A stretch of DNA of 64,000 nt. Origin: Chitinophaga sancti (GTDB lineage: Bacteria; Bacteroidota; Bacteroidia; Chitinophagales; Chitinophagaceae). Position 1 is the first letter of the stretch, and every line of letters begins with the position of its first letter. The position numbers were made by a program, and so were the translations under genes. The notes below the pieces were generated by a model. It had not been told where the DNA came from and made no database searches. It was given only the letters and a program-made list of their open reading frames with translations. This document shows, piece after piece, positions 27,997 through 34,963 of this stretch. The stretch lies in assembly GCF_034424315.1 (NCBI RefSeq), contig NZ_CP139972.1, positions 2,604,001 through 2,668,000 of the forward strand. Reading direction: 5' to 3'.

Positions 27997-28038
27997 TGAA
28001 CCGGATTGGATTCGAACCAATGACCTGCTGCTTAGAAG
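27997..28038 (-). tRNA. 3' half of tRNA-Arg(TCT): prophage attachment site
   Basis: Read on the minus strand from 28038: anticodon loop CTTCTAA, 3' anticodon strand GCAGC, variable AGGTC, T arm ATTGG-TTCGAAT-CCAAT, acceptor strand CCGGTTC and discriminator A at 27997. The 5' half is absent: the bases before the loop do not pair. This is the usual scar of tRNA-targeted integration. The intact gene should lie at the other end of the prophage, beyond 64,000. CCA is not encoded. Confidence 0.85.
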
Positions 28039-28145
28039 TGATTTTACCCATCACTTCATTTACACTAGTATCTTATTATACAATTAGAAAAACATAGACA
28101 TTTTTATTATGTAATTTATATTTTGGAAAAGTGTCTACGAATTAG

Positions 28146-28472
28146 TCAACGCTTCTTTTTCGGCTGTAGCTCCTCCTCAATCTGTGTTACAGCCAATTTA
28201 AGCGATTCCAATGGTGTTAGTTTTTTTTCATCCCTTAACATGTTTTTTTCAAGGCCAAAAACCCAATTCATATTTGCACCAGTTATCGATGCTGCAGTTA
28301 ATATTTGTTCGATTGTAAAGGATCTTATTCCAGATCGAACTTGTCCAATATTACCAGGTGCGAATCCTATTTTCTCTAAGAATTCTTTCTGTGTACTGGC
28401 TAATTCGTTTTCTATACCAAACTCAATTAGCTGAAGCATACGTTGATTGGCTATGAATAATTTTTCTGCCAT
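28146..28472 (-). CDS. Phage HTH regulator, likely repressor
   Basis: A 108-residue protein with an XRE-like helix-turn-helix at ~25-80 (STQKEFLEKIGFAPGNIGQVRSG..., FTIEQILTAASITGANMNWVFG), a pattern common to Bacteroidota phage and element regulators. The C-terminal end is basic. It has no protease-type C-terminal domain, so it is not cleavable by RecA. A 10-bp palindrome tttacgtaaa at 28482-28491 lies ten bases before the start and may be its own operator. It is the gene nearest the attachment site. Confidence 0.75.
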   Translation of the reverse strand: MAEKLFIANQRMLQLIEFGIENELASTQKEFLEKIGFAPGNIGQVRSGIRSFTIEQILTAASITGANMNWVFGLEKNMLRDEKKLTPLESLKLAVTQIEEELQPKKKR

Positions 28473-28481
28473 TTATCTATC

Positions 28482-28491
28482 TTTACGTAAA
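28482..28491. promoter_or_regulatory. Palindrome tttacgtaaa before the HTH gene
   Basis: A perfect 10-bp palindrome in the leader of the HTH regulator gene, between it and the next gene upstream. Candidate autoregulatory operator; based on position and symmetry only. Confidence 0.4.
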
Positions 28492-28497
28492 TCATTA

Positions 28498-28809
28498 TTA
28501 TGAAAACAAATCATCAGAATCAAGAGAGCTGTCGTTATCGACTGCCCAATTCCAGGACCGTTCTGTCACTGCCTTCTCAATCATCTCACCTGCTTCTAAA
28601 AAAACTCGATACTCTGCGTTCTCGTCTAAAGGAGATTCAGAAATTAAAGAAGGAAACGGAGGCGCAACAGATTTCTCATTAAATTCAATTCCCAGTTTTT
28701 TCATTATCAGAACCTGGTTGTTTAGCATGATCCTGAGTATAGAATTGTTTTCTACGGCAAGTTTGTATGTTGCCAGTCTTAGTGTATCATCTGTGAATTG
28801 ATGTTCCAT
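28498..28809 (-). CDS. Hypothetical prophage protein, 103 aa
   Basis: Not recognised. The first 45 residues are helical (TDDTLRLATYKLAVENNSILRIMLNNQVLIMKKL, in part), and the tail is acidic (DNDSSLDSDDLFS). It has no signal or membrane segment. It lies between the HTH regulator and the lipoprotein gene in the leftward lysogeny block, with 25-bp gaps on both sides, so it is probably co-transcribed with them and expressed in the lysogen. Confidence 0.6.
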   Translation of the reverse strand: MEHQFTDDTLRLATYKLAVENNSILRIMLNNQVLIMKKLGIEFNEKSVAPPFPSLISESPLDENAEYRVFLEAGEMIEKAVTERSWNWAVDNDSSLDSDDLFS

Positions 28810-28835
28810 ATCGTATTATATAGCATGTGTGAAGT

Positions 28836-29438
28836 TTAAATTTGCTCTACCTTTTTCGCTTTGAATGTAAAAGACATATATTTATCTTTTGATAGTATTT
28901 GTAGGGGCAAGAAAAAAGAAAACTCTGGTTTCATGAGTAAAATTCCACTTGCTAAAGTTTCGTTTCCCAAATCTTGGTTAGGAAATAAAGGTTTTGTTTG
29001 CCAGCTACCAGGAGTACTGGAGTAAGTTCCATAATATCCTTCTTTGTAATAAATATTATCCGATGGTACAACAAGATCATCCCAAATTGCCTTTCCTGGA
29101 ATTAATGACGAAGGCATAGAGGTATTTCTATCTACATATTTTATTCCTTTATGAATTATTTTTTTTGTTTCTCCGTTTATCACAAGAGAAGCATCATCCC
29201 ATTTGATTCTAATAGGATCGTTTAATTTATTTTTTATAGTAAAATTTATTTGGCTTTCATTAATTGAGAAAGCTATTGAAAGTGTATCATCATTGTATAC
29301 TAAAGAGCTATCTACGATAGGTTCTTTAAGAAAATAATGAAAACGATAATAATGTCCTTTTGATTTTGTTAAATTAGATGGAGTTGAACATGCCACAACT
29401 AAAAGAAGAAGCAAACCTGACAGTAAAGTTTTTTTCAT
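28836..29438 (-). CDS. Prophage lipoprotein, 200 aa
   Basis: Started at the ATG at 29438 (MKKTLLSGLLLLLVVACSTP), which gives a clear lipoprotein signal with lipobox VVAC; the frame's longer start has no signal. The rest is beta-rich with no recognised family. It would be anchored in the inner or outer membrane. A lipoprotein inside the lysogeny block is a typical moron, often a superinfection-exclusion or fitness factor (inference). Confidence 0.7.
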   Translation of the reverse strand: MKKTLLSGLLLLLVVACSTPSNLTKSKGHYYRFHYFLKEPIVDSSLVYNDDTLSIAFSINESQINFTIKNKLNDPIRIKWDDASLVINGETKKIIHKGIKYVDRNTSMPSSLIPGKAIWDDLVVPSDNIYYKEGYYGTYSSTPGSWQTKPLFPNQDLGNETLASGILLMKPEFSFFLPLQILSKDKYMSFTFKAKKVEQI

Positions 29439-29457
29439 TTTGGTATGTGATTTAGGA

Positions 29458-29736
29458 TTAATAAACGCGTGTGAATTTTTTAGGATATTGAATTTGAAGA
29501 TCAACCCATCCGTCAATTGATATCTCAACTACTTCTCCTGTAGCCACTTCTTTTACTTTAATTGTAGGTACTTTTCCGATTTTATCAATGACAAGTTGCT
29601 CAAGAAGCAATTCCTGTTTTTTCTGAGTTCTAATGAATTGATCCAAGCCCCAATACCACCAGGAAACTCTTCTAAATACAATTAAGAGAGTAACAAATAT
29701 TATCAAAACAAGAACTGGGCTTACTAAATTTTCCAT
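29458..29736 (-). CDS. Small membrane protein, 92 aa
   Basis: An N-terminal membrane helix (VSPVLVLIIFVTLLIVF) is followed by a basic, soluble ~65-residue tail (RTQKKQELLLEQLVIDKIGK...). Not recognised. It is immediately upstream of the lipoprotein gene (20 bp), so the two envelope proteins are probably made together from the lysogen. Confidence 0.6.
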   Translation of the reverse strand: MENLVSPVLVLIIFVTLLIVFRRVSWWYWGLDQFIRTQKKQELLLEQLVIDKIGKVPTIKVKEVATGEVVEISIDGWVDLQIQYPKKFTRVY

Positions 29737-29760
29737 TTGGTATATGATTTTGGAGTGACA

Positions 29761-29879
29761 AATCAGTTAATAGAGTGTTATTGTTTTCAAATTGACATGT
29801 TTGTGGAATAAACTTCTTTGCGCAAATTGAGTGCGCTATGTAACTGATAAATTTGAACCCTTACAACCAAATCAGTTTA
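29761..29879. promoter_or_regulatory. Three (A)ATCAGTT sites and a rightward promoter
   Basis: AATCAGTT occurs at 29761-29768 and 29870-29877, and its inverted form AACTGAT at 29842-29848. On the plus strand TTG (29827-29829) is followed after 18 bases by TAAATTTG (29848-29855), a good Bacteroidota promoter that overlaps the inverted site. It points into the 3' end of the leftward 29934-30323 gene, so its transcript would be antisense to that gene. Confidence 0.45.
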
Positions 29880-29933
29880 CCTCAATATTTTAGATTGTTA
29901 TGAAAAGAAATAAAAAGGGTTCTAAAAAGAATG

Positions 29934-30323
29934 TTAACTCTTGGGCAAGCCCAGTCGTGAAGCTATCTTATTCATCTCTTCTATCGTATCTGCGTCTATC
30001 AAATGAAGTTCTTCCTTCCACATCTCAGGAGCACCCTTTCGATCAGCTCGATCCCGAGCAATCTGCTTCAAAACATTCCTCAAAAGCGCCTCAATAATAA
30101 TTGAGCGATGAACAGTGACAACTGGTTCATCAGTAGGACTTTCGATAGAAACTCTATCAAGAAGCTTTTTTAATTTGTTTAACAATTTAATGTTACCCCC
30201 TTTCGACATTGCCTGCGCTAGGTAGTTGTCATTATATTCAAGCTCTTTCTCAATTTCTCGACGGCCCCACCCACACTTTTCTAAATCTTCTAATAGCTTT
30301 TTGATCTCGTTTTTGAGTTCCAT
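29934..30323 (-). CDS. HTH regulator facing the early operon (repressor candidate)
   Basis: A 129-residue protein. Residues ~1-60 look like an XRE-type HTH (CGWGRREIEKELEYNDNYLAQAMSKGG, in part), and ~75-129 is a helical C-terminal part (RSIIIEALLRNVLKQIARDRAD). It is the last leftward gene before the divergent early promoter region, the classic position of the lysogeny repressor. The 28146 gene is a second HTH protein, so which is the master repressor is not settled by sequence. Confidence 0.65.
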   Translation of the reverse strand: MELKNEIKKLLEDLEKCGWGRREIEKELEYNDNYLAQAMSKGGNIKLLNKLKKLLDRVSIESPTDEPVVTVHRSIIIEALLRNVLKQIARDRADRKGAPEMWKEELHLIDADTIEEMNKIASRLGLPKS

Positions 30324-30338
30324 CTAATAAAAGTATAT

Positions 30339-30416
30339 CAACATTAAATATTGACTAAATTTTGCCTAAAGCAACATTTATTGACTTTTTGTTGATTTAA
30401 ACAACATATCTTTGAC
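30339..30416. promoter_or_regulatory. Divergent control region with CAACAT-Nx-TTGAC repeats
   Basis: CAACAT followed by TTGAC after 6, 3 and 4 bases occurs at 30339-30355, 30372-30385 and 30402-30416. The last overlaps TATCTTTG (30407-30414), a -7 box for the rightward early operon. gttgatttaaacaac (30391-30405) is a near palindrome. These are the best candidates for repressor operators. Confidence 0.6.
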
Positions 30417-30475
30417 TTATCAACGCAAAGGTAATGCACAAGGTACATTACACAATTGCGTAAAAGTACTGAAAA

Positions 30476-30724
30476 ATGGCAAAAGCAGAAGTACGCATTA
30501 ATGCAAAACCGGAAAAGCCCTATATCAAGGGAACTAAGAAAAAAATCAGGAAACGCCTGGATGATCTTGAAATATCCCTTAAGGAGATATCAGAGCATGA
30601 GGGTTGCACCTATTCATATCAATGTGTGAAAAAGGCATTCTCAGCTGATGACTTTTACTGGAATCAGCACCTGGTAGATCTTGCTCAAAATATGATTGAG
30701 GAAAAGAAAACGGTATTGCAATGA
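30476..30724 (+). CDS. First early gene, hypothetical, 82 aa
   Basis: Not recognised. It is a basic protein with several Lys/Arg clusters (KPYIKGTKKKIRKRLDD) and a region IKEISEHEGCTYSYQCVKKAFS that could be a helix-turn-helix of the Cro or excisionase type. It is the first gene rightward of the control region, the place of a cro-like antirepressor. The following gene overlaps by 4 bases. Confidence 0.6.
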   Translation: MAKAEVRINAKPEKPYIKGTKKKIRKRLDDLEISLKEISEHEGCTYSYQCVKKAFSADDFYWNQHLVDLAQNMIEEKKTVLQ

Positions 30725-30945
30725 GCCAGGATTTCTCTCAATTGGAGACAAGGATAAAGAATTTAACTGCCTACATAAGCGTAGTGCAAGAAGAAGCTAT
30801 AAGAATAATGAAAGAGGTGGAGCAGCTCTCTGCTTCACTCCCTTCACGGGGAAATAAATCGAAGAAGAAAGGGAATTTGAGTGACGAATTTCTTGCACAG
30901 CTCAAAATGAAAAGGTTAGCAAAAATTAAGGTAATACGATCTTAA
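30721..30945 (+). CDS. Coiled-coil hypothetical protein, 74 aa
   Basis: Starts at the ATG overlapping the previous stop (ATGA). Residues 5-40 form a predicted coiled coil (QLETRIKNLTAYISVVQEEAIRIMK, in part), and the rest is a basic tail with KKKGN. Unknown role. Confidence 0.55.
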   Translation: MSQDFSQLETRIKNLTAYISVVQEEAIRIMKEVEQLSASLPSRGNKSKKKGNLSDEFLAQLKMKRLAKIKVIRS

Positions 30946-30957
30946 ATACATCACATT

Positions 30958-31248
30958 ATGCAATTATCCAACTCTAAGCTAGCAAAGCAACACGAAAAGC
31001 TGACATGCATACTAAATCTTGCTATCAGGTCTAAGAATAAGGCTTTTAAAGCAATGGCCGAGATTAACAGGATGAAAGCTGCGCAGATTAGCTACACAGT
31101 GATTGGTGAAACAATCTTTCAGTTAACAACCTATTACAGAGAGGCAATGTATGTATATGAGCGGTTGATGCAGTACTACAGAAAGCAGTTACTGCGAGTA
31201 ATTGGTGATGATTATGTACATGTAAATTCATTTGCTTCAAGTTTATGA
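30958..31248 (+). CDS. Helical hypothetical protein, 96 aa
   Basis: Not recognised. Almost wholly helical, basic, with no signal. It lies 12 bp after the previous gene in the early operon, and its stop overlaps the start of the small membrane-protein gene at 31245 (ATGA). Confidence 0.55.
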   Translation: MQLSNSKLAKQHEKLTCILNLAIRSKNKAFKAMAEINRMKAAQISYTVIGETIFQLTTYYREAMYVYERLMQYYRKQLLRVIGDDYVHVNSFASSL

Positions 31249-31388
31249 TTTGGCTTAACATCTTTGGAGGACTGATAATCTATATTTTATTACTCGGTGT
31301 TGGTATTGGGTACCTGCGCCATCAAAGCAGAATCAATGATAATCGCACTCTTAATAATACTGGTAATCGTCGCCAGCGTCGCAGGTAG
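31245..31388 (+). CDS. Tiny membrane protein, 47 aa
   Basis: The ATG at 31245 overlaps the preceding stop codon, a normal coupling in this operon. One hydrophobic helix (IFGGLIIYILLLGVGIGYL) is followed by a very basic tail ending NRRQRRR. Too short for a named family. Its second half overlaps the 31336-31425 frame, which also encodes a hydrophobic helix. Confidence 0.55.
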   Translation: MIWLNIFGGLIIYILLLGVGIGYLRHQSRINDNRTLNNTGNRRQRRR

Positions 31389-31425
31389 ACTTTTTGCGAA
31401 CTGGTTGGACAAATTTGAGGCATAA
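31336..31425 (+). CDS. Overlapping 29-aa hydrophobic micro-ORF
   Basis: The ATG at 31336 sits in another frame within the 31245 gene. The predicted peptide is IIALLIILVIVASVAG (helix) followed by RLFANWLDKFEA. Twenty-nine codons are little evidence, but the strong hydrophobic helix with a charged end in a second frame suggests a nested pair rather than chance. Confidence 0.35.
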   Translation: MIIALLIILVIVASVAGRLFANWLDKFEA

Positions 31426-31521
31426 AGAATTTGGGGTAATTAAACAATGGATGAAAAGCCGGTGTCGTTCCCGGCACCGGCCCTTTCTGAAGTTGTAAAG
31501 ATTTTGGGGGTAGCTATGGTT

Positions 31522-31632
31522 TTCGTGTTAGCTCAGTTGGCAGAGCGTTTGGCAGGAAACGAGGCTTGATAATGAAATATTTTGAAGGCTGGATACCACA
31601 GGAGGTCACCGGTTCGATCCCGGTACACGAAG
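31522..31632 (+). tRNA. tRNA-like sequence with ~36 extra bases in the anticodon region
   Basis: Acceptor TTCGTGT (31522-31528) pairs perfectly with ACACGAA (31625-31631). T8 A9, D arm GCTC-AGTTGGCA-GAGC, T arm ACCGG-TTCGATC-CCGGT and a discriminator base are all regular. Between D arm and T arm lie 61 bases instead of 22-23. The best anticodon stem is TTTGG with CCACA (one mismatch), enclosing 43 bases. No plain anticodon can be assigned. It may be a phage tRNA with an insertion, a pseudo-tRNA or a tRNA-like regulatory RNA. Confidence 0.6.
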
Positions 31633-31648
31633 CAATAAAGTTCTTCTT

Positions 31649-31710
31649 TAATGTTGTGGTGTATAGAGAACGGTGGGGGATTCGCTCCCCTACCCTTTAC
31701 TCTAACATTA
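31649..31710 (+). other. Nested hairpin just before a small ORF
   Basis: A perfect 7-bp outer stem (taatgtt 31649-31655 with aacatta 31704-31710) encloses a second hairpin of about 8 bp with four G-C pairs in a row (gggg/cccc) and a seven-base loop attcgct. It ends 3 bases before the ATG at 31713. Candidate structured leader or small RNA. Confidence 0.5.
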
Positions 31711-31712
31711 CA

Positions 31713-31835
31713 ATGAAACTAAATCAATTATCAGCTATGGCAGTTCAAGTTGATGTGGTACACCTGGAAAACAGGATGGCCACCTGTAATCTCTATGCGG
31801 ATAATAGATGTCATAAATACCAGGGCAGAGTATGA
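31713..31835 (+). CDS. Small hypothetical protein, 40 aa
   Basis: Started at the ATG at 31713, directly after the nested hairpin; the open frame continues upstream into the tRNA-like region, which is not credible as coding. The product ends with Cys-containing TCNLYADNRCHKYQGRV. Unknown. Confidence is limited by its length. Confidence 0.4.
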   Translation: MKLNQLSAMAVQVDVVHLENRMATCNLYADNRCHKYQGRV

Positions 31836-31936
31836 GAAGAAGCAAAATTTTAATTAACAAGTAATCAAAACCTCACAATATGAAATAGACGTAGAAAACA
31901 CACCCTCTGTGGGTTTAGACCTTTTAAAAAGTACGC

Positions 31937-31995
31937 AAAGGGGATCGGAGGTATTCTGAACATATACTTACTGAGGAATTGAGCCGATCCCCTTT
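31937..31995 (+). terminator. 12-bp hairpin before the recombination operon
   Basis: aaaggggatcgg (31937-31948) pairs perfectly with ccgatccccttt (31984-31995), loop 35 bases, followed by a short T-A-rich stretch. It may terminate the first early transcript or act as an anti-termination target. Apart from the small ORF and the structures listed, 31426-32080 holds no gene. Confidence 0.5.
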
Positions 31996-32080
31996 TAAAC
32001 AAAAACACCCGCTGTGATCAGCAGGCAGACTGAAAGCAAATTTTGGAATCGTTCAAATAGAATAAATAAGTACATACAAC

Positions 32081-34120
32081 ATGAAACTGATTCTTAAGAA
32101 ACTGACGCTCCACAACTTCAAAGGCATACTGGATATGTCTCTCGACTTTGTTCATAAGACTAAAATATCCGGTGCAAATGAATCCGGGAAGTCAACCATA
32201 GTAACAGCATTCTACTGGCTGCTTACAGGTAAGGACGAATTCGATCGTAAAGACTATGAGATCAAGAACACCTATAAAAAGGAATTGAATCGTCAATCTC
32301 ATGAAGTAGAGGGCGTATTCTCAGTAGACGGAAGGGAGGTAACCCTTAAGCGCGTCTACCTGGAAGACTGGCAGAGACCGAAGGGCCAAAGCCGTGAGGT
32401 TTTCAAAGGTCATTACACCGATTTCTACGTAAATGGTGTTAAGTGTGCCACAGCCACAGAGTATCAGCAGAAGGTTGAAGAGATTATCCCCGCAAACATA
32501 TTGAAGATGGTAACCAACCCTCTTTTCTTCAACACTTTGTCCTGGCAGGACCAGCGTCGTGGATTATTGGCACTGGCCGGTGAGATAACCACCGATGAGA
32601 TTATCGGGTCTATTGCCAGCGCAGACAATGATTTTTCTACGCTGTTGATGGTTCTCAACTCAGGGAAGAAGCTGGAAGATTATAAGAAGGAACTGGCAGC
32701 TAAGAAGAACACTCTGAAAAAATCTGCCATTGAATTCCCTGCTCGTATTGATGAAGCCATGCGCCGCACACCAGAGGCTCATGACTGGGTAGTGTTGCAG
32801 TCTGATATTGATAAACGCACCAACAGAATCAAGGAAATTGAGCTCGTCCTGATGGATTCTTCCAAAGCTCTTACTGAGCGCCAGAAGGGTATCACAGCAA
32901 AAAGCAATCAGCTATTTTCGAAAAAGCAGGACGCTGAGAAGATCCGCTCTAAAGTACATACTGACCTACTTACTCAGCAAAGTAAGGGTGGCCTGGAAAT
33001 TACTGGGCTTAAAAACCAGATATCAGCAGCTGAAAGGAACATCCAATTCCGCAAGGACGAAGTTGTAAGAAAGGAGCGAGACATTGAAAACTGGCAGAAG
33101 GATATTGAGCAGCTGGATATACAGATCAAAGCGAGAAAGGACGGATGGGATGACTATAACTCAAAGACCTTTTCTTTTGATGAATCCAGCTGTACCTGTC
33201 CTACCTGCAAACAGTCGCTTCCCGCGGATGATATTGCAAATAAGCGAATAGAGCTTCAGGCCAACTTCAACAACGAGGTGCTGTCCGGTAAGAAGAAGAT
33301 GGTTGAAGAGGCAAACTCTTTGAAGCAACGCCGCGCCGAATTGGTAAAAGGTCAGGAAGACGCTCGTAGCTGGATTGATGAGGTTCTTTCCAATGTCAAT
33401 GATGAAATGGCGAAGTTATCCACCCTCCAGGCCGAATTATCCCAGCTGGAAGAGCAGGAAAGAAACAAAGGCACCTTCGACATCAATACCGCTGTAGAGG
33501 CAAAGCTAAATCTCAATGGAGACTACCTAAACCTGAAAGATGAGATTACCTCACTCGAAGAAGAAATTAAAGCCGATACGGCGGCATTAGGTACCACTCA
33601 GGACCTCACAGCCGAAAAAGAAGAGAAGGCTCGCTTACAGGTAGAAATATTCGACCTCAGTAAAAAGTTGGCGCTTCGTGATACAATAGCCAAGGCTACT
33701 GCAAGAGTGGAAGAACTCAAAAAGGACGAGGAAGCAACGGCACAGGAGATAGCCAATATCGAGCGTCAGGAGTTTGAAGTCGATTCTTATTCCCGCGCAA
33801 AGATGGATATCCTTGAAAACCGTGTAAACGGCAAGTTCAAATATGTATCCTTCCGCTTATTCGATCGCCAGGTAAATGGTGGTGAGGCTGATACCTGCGT
33901 TTGCGAATACAAAGGCGTTCCGTATCCAACTTTAAACACCGCCGCCAAGATGATGGCAGGCCTCGACGTGATCAACACCTTCTCCAGTCATTACCAAGTG
34001 TTTGCTCCGGTGTTCTGCGACAACCGCGAGTCGGTAACAATCATTCCAGAGATAGAATCTCAGACAATCTCATTATTTGTTTCACCCGCCGATCAGTCTA
34101 TCAGGATTGAGGCAGCATAA
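32081..34120 (+). CDS. SbcC/Rad50-like AAA ATPase
   Basis: A 679-residue phage ATPase. Walker A is GANESGKST at 31-39. The central ~200-640 region is a long coiled coil broken by a CPTC zinc-hook-like motif near 373 (only one CxxC, as expected when two subunits join). The C-terminal lobe has APVFCDNRESV, where a Walker B would be; the usual Asp-Glu is Asp-Asn. No separate nuclease subunit (SbcD) is present, but an MBL hydrolase lies two genes on. It probably works in end processing or recombination. Confidence 0.8.
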   Translation: MKLILKKLTLHNFKGILDMSLDFVHKTKISGANESGKSTIVTAFYWLLTGKDEFDRKDYEIKNTYKKELNRQSHEVEGVFSVDGREVTLKRVYLEDWQRPKGQSREVFKGHYTDFYVNGVKCATATEYQQKVEEIIPANILKMVTNPLFFNTLSWQDQRRGLLALAGEITTDEIIGSIASADNDFSTLLMVLNSGKKLEDYKKELAAKKNTLKKSAIEFPARIDEAMRRTPEAHDWVVLQSDIDKRTNRIKEIELVLMDSSKALTERQKGITAKSNQLFSKKQDAEKIRSKVHTDLLTQQSKGGLEITGLKNQISAAERNIQFRKDEVVRKERDIENWQKDIEQLDIQIKARKDGWDDYNSKTFSFDESSCTCPTCKQSLPADDIANKRIELQANFNNEVLSGKKKMVEEANSLKQRRAELVKGQEDARSWIDEVLSNVNDEMAKLSTLQAELSQLEEQERNKGTFDINTAVEAKLNLNGDYLNLKDEITSLEEEIKADTAALGTTQDLTAEKEEKARLQVEIFDLSKKLALRDTIAKATARVEELKKDEEATAQEIANIERQEFEVDSYSRAKMDILENRVNGKFKYVSFRLFDRQVNGGEADTCVCEYKGVPYPTLNTAAKMMAGLDVINTFSSHYQVFAPVFCDNRESVTIIPEIESQTISLFVSPADQSIRIEAA

Positions 34121-34132
34121 TACCCCACTAAA

Positions 34133-34963
34133 ATGGAGATAGTTAAACAATCAAATCAGTCATTATCATTCAATTATTTTGACAGCGAGCAGTTTGCTAC
34201 TATGCAGCGTCTCTGCCAAATGTTCTCTGCCTCAGACCTGGTTCCGGATAAATACCGAACATCAGAAAAAAATCCTGCTGCCAAAGCGATTGCGAATTGT
34301 ATGATCGCTGTAGAGACTGCGCAAAGAATCAATGCCAGCCCTTTAATGGTTATGCAGAATCTTGATGTAATTCAAGGTAAACCATCCTGGAGCTCAAAAT
34401 TCCTAATCTCTACAATCAATACCTGTGGGAAGTATGAACAACTTAAGTACAGGTTTCAAAACCTTGGTAAGGTTGGGAAACTTGAGCTCACGGAAACAAA
34501 GTGGGAAGGCGGACAAAAGAAGATCTTTAAGGTAGTTTTTGACGGGTCAGATATTGACAACATTGAATGCGTGGCATATACCACCCTTAAGGGCTCAGAT
34601 GAGGTGATTGAAAGCTCTGAAGTGACCATTAAGATGGCCATTATTGAGGGATGGTACACCAAAGCCGGTTCAAAGTGGCCGATCATGACCAAAAAGATGC
34701 TACGCTATCGTGCTGCGTCATTCTGGACAAATGAGCATGCACCTGAATTGAGCCTTGGCATGAGAACCGTAGAAGAAAATCAGGATATCGAGGATATCGA
34801 TTATGAAGAGATCTCCGATAAGGTTGCTACCAAGATCAAGGAGAACGCAAATAAGCAGGAGATGACGATGGAGGCGACTCCACCTCCACAAGTATCTTCA
34901 GATCCGGCACCGGCCCAGCAGAATAATTCAAACACTCCAGCAACTGAGCAAAACCCAATCTGA
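34133..34963 (+). CDS. RecT-like single-strand annealing protein
   Basis: A 276-residue protein with the RecT-family landmarks: an N-terminal AIANCMIAVETAQRINASPLMVMQNL helix region (in part), then strands, and KKMLRYRAASFWTNEHAPELSLGMRTVEE (in part) as the conserved C-terminal core. The last 60 residues are acidic then Pro/Gln-rich and probably disordered. It would anneal single strands during phage recombination. The next gene overlaps it by one base (TGATG). Confidence 0.8.
   Translation: MEIVKQSNQSLSFNYFDSEQFATMQRLCQMFSASDLVPDKYRTSEKNPAAKAIANCMIAVETAQRINASPLMVMQNLDVIQGKPSWSSKFLISTINTCGKYEQLKYRFQNLGKVGKLELTETKWEGGQKKIFKVVFDGSDIDNIECVAYTTLKGSDEVIESSEVTIKMAIIEGWYTKAGSKWPIMTKKMLRYRAASFWTNEHAPELSLGMRTVEENQDIEDIDYEEISDKVATKIKENANKQEMTMEATPPPQVSSDPAPAQQNNSNTPATEQNPI

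Noticed and set aside
27997..28038. Complete functional tRNA-Arg gene
   Set aside because: Only the 3' half is present; the bases 5' of the anticodon loop do not form the anticodon stem, D arm or acceptor strand.
29900..30097. Rightward 65-residue frame over the HTH gene
   Set aside because: It is antisense to a credible regulator gene and its sequence after the first 15 residues has no protein-like pattern; the promoter before it is reported on its own.
31553..31595. Group I intron in the tRNA-like gene
   Set aside because: The insert is about 36 bases; group I introns are hundreds of bases long.
31566..31712. Upstream part of the open frame that ends at 31835
   Set aside because: It starts inside the tRNA-like gene and crosses the nested hairpin; only the part from the ATG at 31713 is credible.
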